From Nitratireductor soli (GTDB lineage: Bacteria > Pseudomonadota > Alphaproteobacteria > Rhizobiales > Rhizobiaceae), in the NCBI RefSeq assembly GCF_001050155.1, contig NZ_LFVY01000006.1, positions 62,001 through 126,000 of the forward strand: a stretch of 64,000 nucleotides of DNA. Direction: 5' to 3'. Of this stretch, positions 50,653 through 59,378 are shown piece after piece; position 1 is the first letter of the stretch; each line of letters begins with the position of its first letter. A program made the translations under genes and the position numbers. Below the pieces are notes generated by a model, which saw nothing but the letters and a program-made list of their open reading frames with translations, was not told the DNA's origin and ran no database searches.

Positions 50653-51098
50653 CCGTCACGGCTGGCCTGTTTGTCGCTCTATCGGGTGCGGCGGGGCTTG
50701 CGAATGACCGCGCTTACATCGTCAACCAGAACCAGACCGGCATTACATTGCCCGGTGTTCATTCACCGAACGGTTTTGACGAAATCCGCGCCGCGGATGG
50801 CACCACCTGCCGCGCGGCGATGTCCGGTTCCGGCGCTTTTGTCGATTCGGGCGTGATCGGCGGCGGCTTGGGAACCAATTCCAGCAGCTCGTTGGCCGCT
50901 TACGGTCGGCTCGTGATTCCGCTCGGACAACGACCGACGCGGCTCAATTGCGATCGGCTTTATCAATTGGAGCTGAGACGGCTGCAATTGGAGGTCAAGA
51001 TGCTGGAACGTGGGCTCGATCCTCGCTCCAGCAACAGCGCTCCGCTCAATGCCGAATGGGCCGGCAGCGATGAATGGAGCACTGGCGACCGCAAATAG
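50622..51098 (+). CDS. Cassette gene C3: secreted protein, paralogue of C1/C2
   Basis: 158-residue exported protein with signal AAQVAVTAGLFVALSGAAGL. Conserved blocks: YIVNQNQTGITLPGV, SPNGFDEIRAADGTTCR, SGAFVDSGVIGGGLG, AYGRLVIPLGQRPTRLNCDR and a C-terminal heptad-like helix LYQLELRRLQLEVKMLERGL. Two Cys. The starting ATGTGG lies in B3. It is the last cassette gene, 132 bases before mttB. Confidence 0.72.
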   Translation: MWKIHRAAQVAVTAGLFVALSGAAGLANDRAYIVNQNQTGITLPGVHSPNGFDEIRAADGTTCRAAMSGSGAFVDSGVIGGGLGTNSSSSLAAYGRLVIPLGQRPTRLNCDRLYQLELRRLQLEVKMLERGLDPRSSNSAPLNAEWAGSDEWSTGDRK

Positions 51099-51124
51099 GC
51101 CGCGCTGCCGCGTGCGGATTCGCC

Positions 51125-51171
51125 CCGGTTGCGACACGCTTTGCCGCTCGCGGAACGGCTGTCGCAACCGG
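51125..51171. promoter_or_regulatory. 12-bp-arm inverted repeat upstream of mttB
   Basis: CCGGTTGCGACA (51125-51136) and TGTCGCAACCGG (51160-51171) are exactly complementary, 23 bases apart. It may be an operator pair or an RNA hairpin/terminator after C3. In the relic after cassette 2 the left arm is kept in part but the right arm is degenerate. Confidence 0.5.
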
Positions 51172-51230
51172 ATTCGCTAGGATTTGCTCGATCGTTCGTC
51201 TTCGGCGAATTCAGCGAGAGAGCTTCAAAT

Positions 51231-52817
51231 ATGGTTATGACTGCAGCCGCGGATGAAGAGACAGGCGGCGAGCCGAGGCGGGCACCTGCTGGCAGAGGCG
51301 AACGCGGCGGCGCCGCTGCGCGGCGCGCGACGCGCAGCGGCGGAGGCCCCGGTGAGCAACTTACCTACATCCGCCGGGCGATAAAGCCGTATGAAGTGCT
51401 GGACGAGGAAGGGCTTGCCCTGATCGAGGCCAATGCCGACACGGTGCTGGAAGAGATCGGCATCGAGTTTCGCGACGACGCCGAAGCCCTGGCTTTGTGG
51501 AAGGAGGCCGGCGCCGACGTGCAGGGCGATCGGGTGCATTTTCCCAAGGGCCTGTGCCGTGAACTCATGAAGACGGCGCCGTCCGTGTTTACCCAGCACG
51601 CGCGCAATCCCGCCCGTTCCGTCGAGATCGGCGGCGATGCGACCGTCTTCGCGCCGGTCTACGGGCCACCCTTCGTGCGCGACCTGGAGGGCAATCGCCG
51701 CTATGCGACGATCGAGGACTTTCGCAATTTCGTAAAACTCGCCTACATGGCGCCGTCGATCCACCATTCGGGCGGCACGGTGTGCGAGCCTGTCGACGTG
51801 CCGGTCAACAAGCGCCATCTCGACATGGTGTTCGCGCATATGCGCTATTCCGACAAGCCGTTCATGGGTTCGGTGACGGCGCCCGAGCGGGCGGAAGACA
51901 CGGTGGCGATGGCCAGGATCCTGTTCGGCGAGGAATTCGTCGACAACAACACCGTCGTCATCAACCTGATCAATGCCAATTCGCCGATGGTGTTCGACGA
52001 GACCATGCTGGGCGCGGCCAAGGTCTATGCCCGCGCCAACCAGGCCTGCATCATCACGCCCTTCATTCTGGCCGGCGCCATGAGCCCGGTGACGGTTGCC
52101 GGCACGCTGACGCAGGTGCTGGCCGAGGTGCTGGCCGGCGCCGCCTTCACGCAGCTCGTGAGGCCCGGAGCGCCGGTGCTTTTCGGCACATTCGCCTCGT
52201 CGATCTCGATGCAGTCGGGCGCGCCGACCTTCGGCACGCCCGAGCCGTCGCTCGTCTCCTATGGCGCGGCGCAGCTGGCGCGGCGCGTCGGGTTGCCGTT
52301 CCGCACCGGCGGCTCGTTGACCGGCGCCAAGACCGCCGATGCGCAAGCCGCCTATGAAAGCGCCAACACCCTCAACTCGACCGTTCTGGCCGGGACCAAT
52401 TTCGTCCTGCACGCGGCGGGCTGGCTGGAGGGCGGGCTGGTCTCCTCCTATGAGAAATTCATGATGGATGTCGACCAGCTCGGCATGCAGCAGCGCTTCT
52501 GCGAGCCGATCGACCTGTCGGAGAACGGCCAGGCGATGGACGCCATTCGCGAAGTGGGGCCGGGCAGCCATTATCTCGGCTGCGCGCACACCCAGGCGAA
52601 TTTCCAGACGGCTTTCTACCGCTCCTCGATTGCCGACAACAATTCCTATGAGCAATGGGCGGCGGAAGGCGAAAAGGCGGCGCATCAGCGGGCCAATCAA
52701 CTGGCGCGCAACTGGCTGGAAATGTATCAGGCGCCCGAGCTGGACCAGGGAATCGAGGACGGCCTGACGGATTTCGTCGCCAGGCGCAAGGAATCGATGC
52801 AGGACGCCTTCGCCTGA
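51231..52817 (+). CDS. MttB-family (non-pyrrolysine) quaternary amine methyltransferase
   Basis: 528-residue member of the trimethylamine methyltransferase superfamily. The basic, Gly/Arg-rich N-terminus (about 40 residues) precedes the conserved start YIRRAIKPYEVLDEEGLALI and the TIM-barrel (SIHHSGGTVCEPVDVPVNKR; FASSISMQSGAPTFGTPEPS; GSHYLGCAHTQANFQ). No in-frame TAG occurs, so it is of the non-pyrrolysine MtgB type whose known members demethylate glycine betaine or related amines. Substrate glycine betaine is inferred from dimethylglycine dehydrogenase, sarcosine oxidase and the GbdR-like gene nearby. The upstream in-frame frame (51129) is not needed; the ATG at 51231 is supported by alignment with the relic. 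Confidence 0.9.
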   Translation: MVMTAAADEETGGEPRRAPAGRGERGGAAARRATRSGGGPGEQLTYIRRAIKPYEVLDEEGLALIEANADTVLEEIGIEFRDDAEALALWKEAGADVQGDRVHFPKGLCRELMKTAPSVFTQHARNPARSVEIGGDATVFAPVYGPPFVRDLEGNRRYATIEDFRNFVKLAYMAPSIHHSGGTVCEPVDVPVNKRHLDMVFAHMRYSDKPFMGSVTAPERAEDTVAMARILFGEEFVDNNTVVINLINANSPMVFDETMLGAAKVYARANQACIITPFILAGAMSPVTVAGTLTQVLAEVLAGAAFTQLVRPGAPVLFGTFASSISMQSGAPTFGTPEPSLVSYGAAQLARRVGLPFRTGGSLTGAKTADAQAAYESANTLNSTVLAGTNFVLHAAGWLEGGLVSSYEKFMMDVDQLGMQQRFCEPIDLSENGQAMDAIREVGPGSHYLGCAHTQANFQTAFYRSSIADNNSYEQWAAEGEKAAHQRANQLARNWLEMYQAPELDQGIEDGLTDFVARRKESMQDAFA

Positions 52818-52822
52818 TACCG

Positions 52823-53602
52823 TCAGTCGATGCGCCGCGCCTTCAATGTGCGGCCGTCGGCGGACTGCAGGACCAGTGCGCCATCGGCCGTCATGGCTAG
52901 GTGGCGGACAGCCGCCAGTATTTCGAGAAACTTGTGCTCCTGGTTCATCAATGCCTCGGCGCAGGCCATCTGTGTCGATGCGGCCCGGCTGATCGCAAGT
53001 GTCCCGTCCTTCTCCGTCCAGCCGGCGCTGTAGCTGTTGCACGAGGCGCGGCCGGCAATGCGGCCGTCCTCACCGAAGGTGAAGGTAACCTGTGAACTGT
53101 CGATGATGCCGCCCCGGTCGATGTCCTCGCCCCGCCATTCGACGCCGATGACATCGCTCAGGGCGACGAGGCCAAAGGGCGGCGGCGCCTTGTAGGGCTT
53201 GAGGAGCACGTCGCCGAGCTTGATGTCCTTCGCGCCGGTGTCGACCAGCACCGGATCGCTGATCCTGCCGGCCTGCAATCCGTTCAAGATGCCGCCGCGC
53301 AGGAGATAGGTCTTGCCGGGTTCGAACCGCGCCCGCTCGACGTCAAGAGTGAACGGGATCGGCACCTGGCGGCCGTCGGTTTCGAGGCGTGTTTCGGCCA
53401 GCACCGAGGCTCCTTCCGGCGCGTCGGCGGCGCGAATCTCGACCACGGCGAGGCTGTCGGGCGGCAACGCTATGCGCTGCCTGTAGGTCAGCTCTCCGGT
53501 GATGCGGAGCGTCGCGCTTTCATCCGCCTGGGCGGACGACATGACGATCATGCCCAGCATGACGAGCAGGCTGCGGAGAATGGGCGATGACGGCACGGGC
53601 AT
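52823..53602 (-). CDS. YbaY-like plus META domain secreted protein
   Basis: 259-residue exported protein. The signal peptide (ILRSLLVMLGMIVMSSAQA) is followed by a YbaY-type domain (TLRITGELTYRQRIALPPDS) and then a C-terminal META/HslJ-like domain (IGVEWRGEDIDRGGIIDSSQ; GRASCNSYSAGW). The combination is common in proteobacterial envelope proteins of unknown role. The frame is open to 53815; the ATG at 53602 provides the signal peptide and follows GGAGCG. Confidence 0.82.
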   Translation of the reverse strand: MPVPSSPILRSLLVMLGMIVMSSAQADESATLRITGELTYRQRIALPPDSLAVVEIRAADAPEGASVLAETRLETDGRQVPIPFTLDVERARFEPGKTYLLRGGILNGLQAGRISDPVLVDTGAKDIKLGDVLLKPYKAPPPFGLVALSDVIGVEWRGEDIDRGGIIDSSQVTFTFGEDGRIAGRASCNSYSAGWTEKDGTLAISRAASTQMACAEALMNQEHKFLEILAAVRHLAMTADGALVLQSADGRTLKARRID

Positions 53603-53627
53603 GAAGCGCTCCTTCAGGTCAGGATTC

Positions 53628-54092
53628 CTATTGTGCGCCGGCGCGATAATAGACGAATGGGGCGGAATTGGCGTCGGCCGAGACAGCAAAGACATCGTAG
53701 CGGGCCAGTGGATCGTTGCCCATGCCAAGCGATCCCTGCGGCATGCCGGGCGTGGCGATGCCGGCAATCGCCGGGCGCTCGGCAAGCAGCTTGTCGATGG
53801 CTTCGAGCGGCACATGGCCTTCCAGGAAATAGCCGTCGATTGCCGCTGTGTGGCAGCCTTCCATGGCGGCGGGCACGCCCACCTGCCGCTTGACCGGCGT
53901 CAGGTCTTCCAGATCGTTGATCTCGACCGCATAGCCGGCCTTGCGCATTTCTTCCGCCCATTCGTGACAGCAGCCGCACCACGGCGTTTTCCAGATGGTC
54001 ATCGAGCGCCCCTCGGCGGCATTGGAGGTGGCGCCGGATCCCAAGGCGGCGAAGGCGAAAAGCGTGGCGGCGAGAGCGGTTTTCAGACCCAT
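53628..54092 (-). CDS. DUF411 metal-binding protein
   Basis: 154-residue exported protein with a signal peptide (ALAATLFAFAALGSGATSNA) and the DUF411 core: WCGCCHEWAEEM (C39, C41, C42), 'GVPAAMEGCHTAAIDGYFLE' and IATPGMPQGSLGM. DUF411 proteins are linked with copper handling. The ATG at 54092 has ideal spacing to AGGAG, whereas the one at 54098 directly abuts it. Confidence 0.88.
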   Translation of the reverse strand: MGLKTALAATLFAFAALGSGATSNAAEGRSMTIWKTPWCGCCHEWAEEMRKAGYAVEINDLEDLTPVKRQVGVPAAMEGCHTAAIDGYFLEGHVPLEAIDKLLAERPAIAGIATPGMPQGSLGMGNDPLARYDVFAVSADANSAPFVYYRAGAQ

Positions 54093-54267
54093 GGTCATCT
54101 CCTGATCGGTGCGGCGTGGCGCTGATGCGGAACGATGTTAAGGCTTCTCCTTGCTGGAAGGTCAAGGCCGTCGATGCAAGCGGCGCGCTTGCCTGCCGGG
54201 CATCCGCGTTTATGATGCGTTGCACGGTGCATTCGTGCCGCATTTCAGCATCCGGAGAGTTTTATTC

Positions 54268-55317
54268 ATGCAAAAGCGCCATCTTGGACGCAGCGACCTG
54301 ATGGTCTCGCAAATCTGCCTCGGAACCATGACATTCGGTGAACAGAACAGCGAGGAGGAGGCCCACGCGCAGATGGACCTGGCCGCCGAGCGCGAGGTGA
54401 ACTTTCTCGACATGGCGGAACTCTACCCGACACCACCGAAAGCGGAGACCCAGGGGCGCACGGAACGGTTCGTCGGCACATGGATGAAGGCGCGGGCAAA
54501 CCGCGACCGGACGATCGTCGCCTCGAAGGTGGTCGGCCGCACGGCCAATGACTGGTTCCGCGGCGGACGGCCGTCGAAACTGGTGCGCGCGGATATACTC
54601 GACGCCGTCGACAAATCGCTCGACCGGTTGCAGACCGACTATATCGACCTCTACCAGATTCACTGGCCGGACCGGGAAACGCTGTTCGGCTCGAACCCGA
54701 TGCGTGTCACCGCGTTTGCCGAACCGCTGGCCGACGAGACGCCGATCGGCGAAACGCTGGCGGTCTTCGGTGAACTGGTGAAGGCCGGGAAAATTCGCCA
54801 TTTCGGCCTGTCGAACGAAAGCTCCTGGGGCGTGATGCGCTACGTCGCCGAGGCCGACGAGGGTGTCGGTCCGCGCGCCATCTCGCTGCAGAACAGCTAC
54901 AGCCTGGCCAACCGCGCCTATGAGGTGAACCTTGCCGAAACGTGCCATCGCGAAGGTTTGGGCCTGCTGGCCTATTCGCCGCTGGCGCAGGGCTATCTGT
55001 CCGGCAAATACGACCACGGGGCGCTGCCGGCAGGGTCGCGCAAAGCGCTGTTCAACCGCCTGCAGCGCTATGAGAAGCCGGGCGCGGCGGAGGTTTTCGC
55101 CGCTTACAACGCCATGGCGCGCGATTTCGGCCTTACACCGGCGACGTTTGGCCATGCCTTCGTCAACTCGCGGCCATTCGTGACCGCCAACATCATTGGC
55201 GCCACGACGATTGCCCAGCTCGATGAGGCGCTTTCATCGGTCGATGTCGGTTGGACCAAGGAGATGCAGGACGCGGTGGACGGGCTGCACCAGAGGGTCG
55301 GCAATCCCTGTTTCTGA
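54268..55317 (+). CDS. Aldo/keto reductase
   Basis: 349-residue NADPH-dependent aldo/keto reductase of the Tas/YhdN type. Catalytic tetrad positions are visible: Asp and Tyr in NFLDMAELYP, Lys in IVASKVVG, and His in YQIHWPD. The C-terminal NADP-binding part has 'ANIIGATTIAQLDEAL'. The ATG at 54268 begins the standard MQKRHLGRSDLMVS; an upstream extension to 54151 is not coding-like. Substrate unknown. Confidence 0.9.
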   Translation: MQKRHLGRSDLMVSQICLGTMTFGEQNSEEEAHAQMDLAAEREVNFLDMAELYPTPPKAETQGRTERFVGTWMKARANRDRTIVASKVVGRTANDWFRGGRPSKLVRADILDAVDKSLDRLQTDYIDLYQIHWPDRETLFGSNPMRVTAFAEPLADETPIGETLAVFGELVKAGKIRHFGLSNESSWGVMRYVAEADEGVGPRAISLQNSYSLANRAYEVNLAETCHREGLGLLAYSPLAQGYLSGKYDHGALPAGSRKALFNRLQRYEKPGAAEVFAAYNAMARDFGLTPATFGHAFVNSRPFVTANIIGATTIAQLDEALSSVDVGWTKEMQDAVDGLHQRVGNPCF

Positions 55318-55474
55318 GCCTGGCGGGGGGAAGCCGAACAGCCAATCGGTCTTGCGCTTTCGCGTTTCCGGGCAAAAATTTCGCGGGGCCTGTCGGGAGC
55401 GGGGCAGATCGGCCGTCCTTGGGGCATCGTCAAGCGCGGCGCGCCAGCGACCGCCCCAGATCCCGGAGACCGAC

Positions 55475-56425
55475 ATGCTGAAGAAAATGCTGATCGTCTT
55501 GTTTGCCGCCGCCGCTCTTGCTGGGCCGGCGATGGGCCAGACCCAAGATGGAAAAAGCTCCACGGAAGCCACTGCATCGGCCATTCCCGCCGCAAGCAAA
55601 AGCGGCCATGTGATGGCCAATGGCGTGAGCTATTACTACGAGATTCGCGGCGAGGGCGAACCGCTGCTGCTGCTGCATGGCGGGCTTGGCCTGCTCGAGA
55701 TGTTCGGCCCGGTGCTCGGAATGCTTGCCGGCGAACGGCAGGTGATCAGCGTCGATCTGCACGGCCATGGCCGCACGGCGCTCGGCGACCGGCCGATCAG
55801 CCTGACCGACATGGGTGGCGACATGGCCGTCATCCTGAAGGAGCTGGGCTACAGCCAGGTGGATGTCATGGGCTATTCGATGGGCGGCGGCGTGGCCTTC
55901 CGGCTGGCGGTGCAGCATCCGGAGACGGTGCGCCGGCTGGTTCTGGTCTCGGCGGGTTTCGCCCAGGACGGGTTCTATCCGGAAATGCTGCCGATGCAGG
56001 CGCAGGTGGGCGCGGCGATGGCCGACATGATGAAGGGCACGCCGATGTATGAATCCTACGTGGCGGTGGCGCCGGACCCGAACGCGTTTCCTGAACTGCT
56101 CGACCGGATGGGCGCGATGATGCGCGAGCCCTACAATTTCGCCGACGACGTCAAGACGCTCAAGATGCCGGTGATGCTGGTCTATGGCGACAGCGACATG
56201 TACCGGCCGGAGCACATCGTCGAATTCTACCAGCTGCTCGGCGGCGGGCTGAAGGATGCCGGCTGGATGCGCGAGAACATGTCGCAGAACCGGCTGGCGA
56301 TCCTGCCCAACCAGACCCATTACGACATCGGCGTTTCGCCGAAGCTGGCGGAGACGGTGCTGCCCTTCCTCGACAATGACGACCCGGTGAAGAGCTGGGC
56401 GAGCCACGTCGAGGGCGCCAAATAG
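55475..56425 (+). CDS. Secreted alpha/beta hydrolase
   Basis: 316-residue hydrolase with an N-terminal signal (KKMLIVLFAAAALAGPAMG). The alpha/beta-hydrolase fold is clear: LLLLHGGLGLLEMF (oxyanion), GYSMGG with nucleophile Ser at about residue 135, acid in VYGDSDMYRP and His in LPNQTHYDIG. The substrate is unknown. The start at 55475 follows CGGAGACCGAC; the longer frame overlaps the aldo/keto reductase gene. A strong terminator follows. Confidence 0.87.
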   Translation: MLKKMLIVLFAAAALAGPAMGQTQDGKSSTEATASAIPAASKSGHVMANGVSYYYEIRGEGEPLLLLHGGLGLLEMFGPVLGMLAGERQVISVDLHGHGRTALGDRPISLTDMGGDMAVILKELGYSQVDVMGYSMGGGVAFRLAVQHPETVRRLVLVSAGFAQDGFYPEMLPMQAQVGAAMADMMKGTPMYESYVAVAPDPNAFPELLDRMGAMMREPYNFADDVKTLKMPVMLVYGDSDMYRPEHIVEFYQLLGGGLKDAGWMRENMSQNRLAILPNQTHYDIGVSPKLAETVLPFLDNDDPVKSWASHVEGAK

Positions 56426-56452
56426 GCGCTGGCGCTCACTGTGAACACAGAA

Positions 56453-56481
56453 CCGCCGCGGCTCGCACGCGGCGGTTTTTT
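56453..56481 (+). terminator. Intrinsic terminator after the hydrolase gene
   Basis: An 8-bp stem, CCGCCGCG (56453-56460) with CGCGGCGG (56468-56475), has a seven-base loop and is followed by six Ts. It lies between the convergent hydrolase and L,D-transpeptidase genes. Confidence 0.92.
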
Positions 56482-56498
56482 CTTGCCCGATCCAGGGG

Positions 56499-57233
56499 TC
56501 AGACCGTGCCCGGCTGTGCCCGGTCCGGGCCCAGAACGACGACCTTGGAGCCGGGCTGCACGCGTTGATGCAGGTCGATGATGTCGTGGTTGAACAGGCG
56601 GATGCAGCCGGAGGAAACCGACTTGCCGATCGACCAGGGCTCCGTCGTGCCATGGATGCGGTAGAGCGTGTCCCTGCCGTCCTTGTAGAGATAGAGCGCG
56701 CGTGCGCCGAGCGGATTGTCGATGCCGCCCAGCATGCCGGCAGCGAGCGGCCGGTAACGCTCCGGCTCGCGCTCGATCATGGCCAGTGTTGGCGCCCAGT
56801 TGGGCCATCGGGCCTTGCGGCCGATGGTCCCGTCGCCCTCATACTCGAGCCCCGCCTTGGCGACGCCGATACCGTAGCGCATCGCCTGGCCGTTTTCCTG
56901 CACCAGGTAGAGGAAGCGTTGGTAGGGGTCGACGACGATCGTCCCGAAGCGCTCGTCGGTCGGATAGTCGATCTGTTGGCGCAGATACTGCCGGTCGATC
57001 TTGGTGACGTCGAGGGCGGCGATGATTTCATCGCCATCGTCGATCTCGCTGTACATTTCCGTGTAGTAGGCGCGTTGCGGCCAGGATTGCTCGACTGCCG
57101 TCTGTCCGCCGCCAAAGCGCGTCGTGGTGCAGGCGGCGGTGACGAGCGGCAACAGGCCGACGACCAGAAGGCGGCGCAGCGGCACCGGCGTATCGGCGGG
57201 CGAGACGGGGCGGGCGAAGGGAGAAGTCGTCAT
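56499..57233 (-). CDS. L,D-transpeptidase (YkuD) lipoprotein
   Basis: 244-residue envelope enzyme. A short signal with lipobox (VTAAC) is followed by the YkuD domain: IVVDPYQRFLYLVQ, IHGTTEPWSIGKSVSSGCIR with catalytic Cys, then LFNHDIIDLH. It would make 3-3 peptidoglycan cross-links or attach proteins such as outer-membrane barrels to peptidoglycan. The ATG at 57233 gives the N-terminus MTTSPFARPV; the frame is open further upstream. Confidence 0.9.
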   Translation of the reverse strand: MTTSPFARPVSPADTPVPLRRLLVVGLLPLVTAACTTTRFGGGQTAVEQSWPQRAYYTEMYSEIDDGDEIIAALDVTKIDRQYLRQQIDYPTDERFGTIVVDPYQRFLYLVQENGQAMRYGIGVAKAGLEYEGDGTIGRKARWPNWAPTLAMIEREPERYRPLAAGMLGGIDNPLGARALYLYKDGRDTLYRIHGTTEPWSIGKSVSSGCIRLFNHDIIDLHQRVQPGSKVVVLGPDRAQPGTV

Positions 57234-57578
57234 GGTCGGCAACCGGTCTGATGAATGGTTTTGGGATGGGGGCGGCTGGCGCCCGACGATGCCCGGCCAT
57301 GCCACGGGGACGGGCCGAAAATGTGGCGCCGCGGGACCCGCGCGCTAATGTCGCGCCGCCGCTTTTCCAATGCCGGCCGCGGGTGTATCCTGACACCCTG
57401 GATGACCAGCAGGCGGCCTGCCGAGGGCTTGGCGCGGCGCTGGTCCTGTCAAGCGATGGCGAGACGCCGCCTTGTCGATGATTTGTTGTCCGCGCCGATC
57501 GTGCCGGCCGCCGAGGCGGAAACGGCGGAGCGTGCCCGCACACGGCGCGCCCGCGAGAAGGTGGAAAGGATCAGGATC

Positions 57579-58043
57579 ATGGGCATCGCGATGACAATGC
57601 ATGAATTTCTCGAGGACAATCACGTCCCCTACGACATAGCCAGGCATGCCAGGACCGGCAATTCGACGATGACGGCGCGGGTGAGCCATGTGCCGGGCAA
57701 GGCGCTGGCGAAGGGCGTGGTGCTGAAATGGGATGGCGGCTATATGCTGGCCGTCCTGCCGGCGTCGCGCCAGGTGGATCTGGGCAAGGTCGGCGAGATC
57801 GTCGGCGAAAAGGTGGAGCTTGCCAGCGAAGAGGAAGCGGCGCGGCTGTTTCCCGATTGCGAGGAGGGCGCCGTGCCGGTCTTCGGCGTTCCCTACAGGA
57901 TCGCCTCGATGCTCGATGAAGATCTGGAGATGGACCGCGACATCTATTTCGAAGGCGGCGACCACCGCACGCTCGTCCATGTGACCGGCGCGGGATTCGA
58001 ACGCTTGATGTATGGCATGCCGCGAGGCCGGATCAGCGCATGA
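57579..58043 (+). CDS. YbaK/ProX-type aminoacyl-tRNA deacylase domain protein
   Basis: 154-residue protein of the YbaK/INS family, which hydrolyses mischarged aminoacyl-tRNAs. Features: 'FLEDNHVPYDIARHAR' at the N-terminus, KALAKGVVLKWDGGYMLAVL, 'AVPVFGVPYRIASMLD' and the C-terminal DIYFEGGDHRTLVHV. The ATG at 57579 is chosen because the conserved domain begins there; the frame is open to 57255. Exact tRNA specificity is unknown. Confidence 0.85.
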   Translation: MGIAMTMHEFLEDNHVPYDIARHARTGNSTMTARVSHVPGKALAKGVVLKWDGGYMLAVLPASRQVDLGKVGEIVGEKVELASEEEAARLFPDCEEGAVPVFGVPYRIASMLDEDLEMDRDIYFEGGDHRTLVHVTGAGFERLMYGMPRGRISA

Positions 58044-58238
58044 GGGCGGCGTGGTAAAGACGTCGGACGGGCGGGCGGGTGGCGTGCTGTCCGCCGCACC
58101 GGCCAGAGCATGAGCCATTGCGTTTTGGTTAACGCAGTGATTCAAACTTTATTCGCCTCTTTGCGCTAGTGATCGAAATTCGCTCAGAGGCAAGGCGCGC
58201 CGCGCCCGCATGCCGTCTGGGCCGATTGTCGGGGCGTC

Positions 58239-59273
58239 ATGCGTTCTTCTTCGTTGTTGATACTCTTGTCGATCTGCCTTGGCCTGGCTGCCTGCACGCG
58301 CGGCGCGAGCATCGATACGGCGCTGCAGATCACAAAGCCGTCGATGGAGACGACCGCTTCGGTCGTGCGGCCTGATGTCGGGATACCGCAGGCGCCGGTG
58401 CCGGAACAGGCCGGTGAACAGAGTGTTGCCGGGCATATCAGCGAGGCCGGCATGACGGCGATCGCCGAGCCTGACCGGGTATCCGCGCCGGCGCTGGAGC
58501 AGGTGGCGCTGATCACGCCGCCGAAACCGGCCCTGCGCCCGAAGCCCGCCGCGCGGAACTCGGCGCCTGCCGCGCGCGGCCAAGTCTATCGCAGCCGCTT
58601 CAGCGATGCGAAGCCGATCAATTTCGGCAAGGTGACGCCGCAGCACCACGCGGTGCACGGGGTCGACGTGTCGCGTTGGCAGGGTGACATCGACTGGGAA
58701 AAGCTGCGCGAGCGGGGCGCGAACTTCGCCTATATCAAGGCGACCGATGGCGGCGACCATCTCGACCCTATGTTCAGGAAGAACTGGGAGGCGGCGAACC
58801 GGGCCGGCATCAAGCGCGGCGCATACCATTTCTTCTACTGGTGCCGAAAAGCTTCCCAACAGGCCGACTGGTTCATCCGCAACGTGCCCAAGGTGAAGGG
58901 CGCGCTGCCGCCGGTGATCGACGTTGAGTGGAACCATCTGTCGAACTGCAAGCGCCGCCCTTCGCGCGCCGACGTGATCGAGAAGATGGAAGTCTTCATG
59001 GACCGGCTGGAGCGGCATTACGGCCAGCGGCCCATCATCTACACGGCGCCCGATTTCTATGCCGACAATCTGAAGGGCGCTTTCCCGAACCATCCGTTCT
59101 GGCTGCGCGCAGTGGCTCAGCATCCCTCAAAAGTCTATCCGGGGCGCGAGTGGGTGTTTTGGCAATATTCCGGATCGGGCCTGAGCCAGGGCGTCAACGG
59201 GCGGATCGACCTGAATGTGTTTCGCGGCGATGAGAGCGCCTGGTGGCGCTGGGTCGGCAAGACCTCCGGGTAA
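58239..59273 (+). CDS. GH25 lysozyme-like lipoprotein
   Basis: 344-residue lipoprotein (lipobox LGLAAC at the end of SSLLILLSICLGLAAC). A Pro/Ala/Glu-rich linker of about 110 residues precedes the glycoside hydrolase family 25 domain: GVDVSRWQGDIDWEKL, FAYIKATDGGDHLDP, GAYHFFYWC, and catalytic 'PPVIDVEWNHLS'. It would cleave peptidoglycan from the outer-membrane side. It is in the same region as the L,D-transpeptidase but not in an operon with it. Confidence 0.9.
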   Translation: MRSSSLLILLSICLGLAACTRGASIDTALQITKPSMETTASVVRPDVGIPQAPVPEQAGEQSVAGHISEAGMTAIAEPDRVSAPALEQVALITPPKPALRPKPAARNSAPAARGQVYRSRFSDAKPINFGKVTPQHHAVHGVDVSRWQGDIDWEKLRERGANFAYIKATDGGDHLDPMFRKNWEAANRAGIKRGAYHFFYWCRKASQQADWFIRNVPKVKGALPPVIDVEWNHLSNCKRRPSRADVIEKMEVFMDRLERHYGQRPIIYTAPDFYADNLKGAFPNHPFWLRAVAQHPSKVYPGREWVFWQYSGSGLSQGVNGRIDLNVFRGDESAWWRWVGKTSG

Positions 59274-59378
59274 TGGCGGCTGACGACGACGGGACGGTTT
59301 GCACCGGCCGGCATCCTTGCCTAAAACGGTTGGCGTGCGCATTCTTGCGCAAGCGCCCCTCCAGCCGAGCCAAATCCC

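Noticed and set aside
46009-51098. Classical chaperone-usher pilus or curli operon
   Set aside because: No usher gene, no two-domain chaperone, and no CsgG/CsgE-type gene; the B proteins contain only one Ig-like domain and the C proteins lack curlin repeats.
51231-52817. Pyrrolysine-containing MttB
   Set aside because: There is no in-frame TAG; the gene is a continuous sense frame, so it belongs to the non-pyrrolysine branch.
57255-57578. N-terminal extension of the YbaK-domain gene
   Set aside because: The in-frame upstream stretch is Arg/Ala-rich without family similarity, and the conserved domain starts at 57579.
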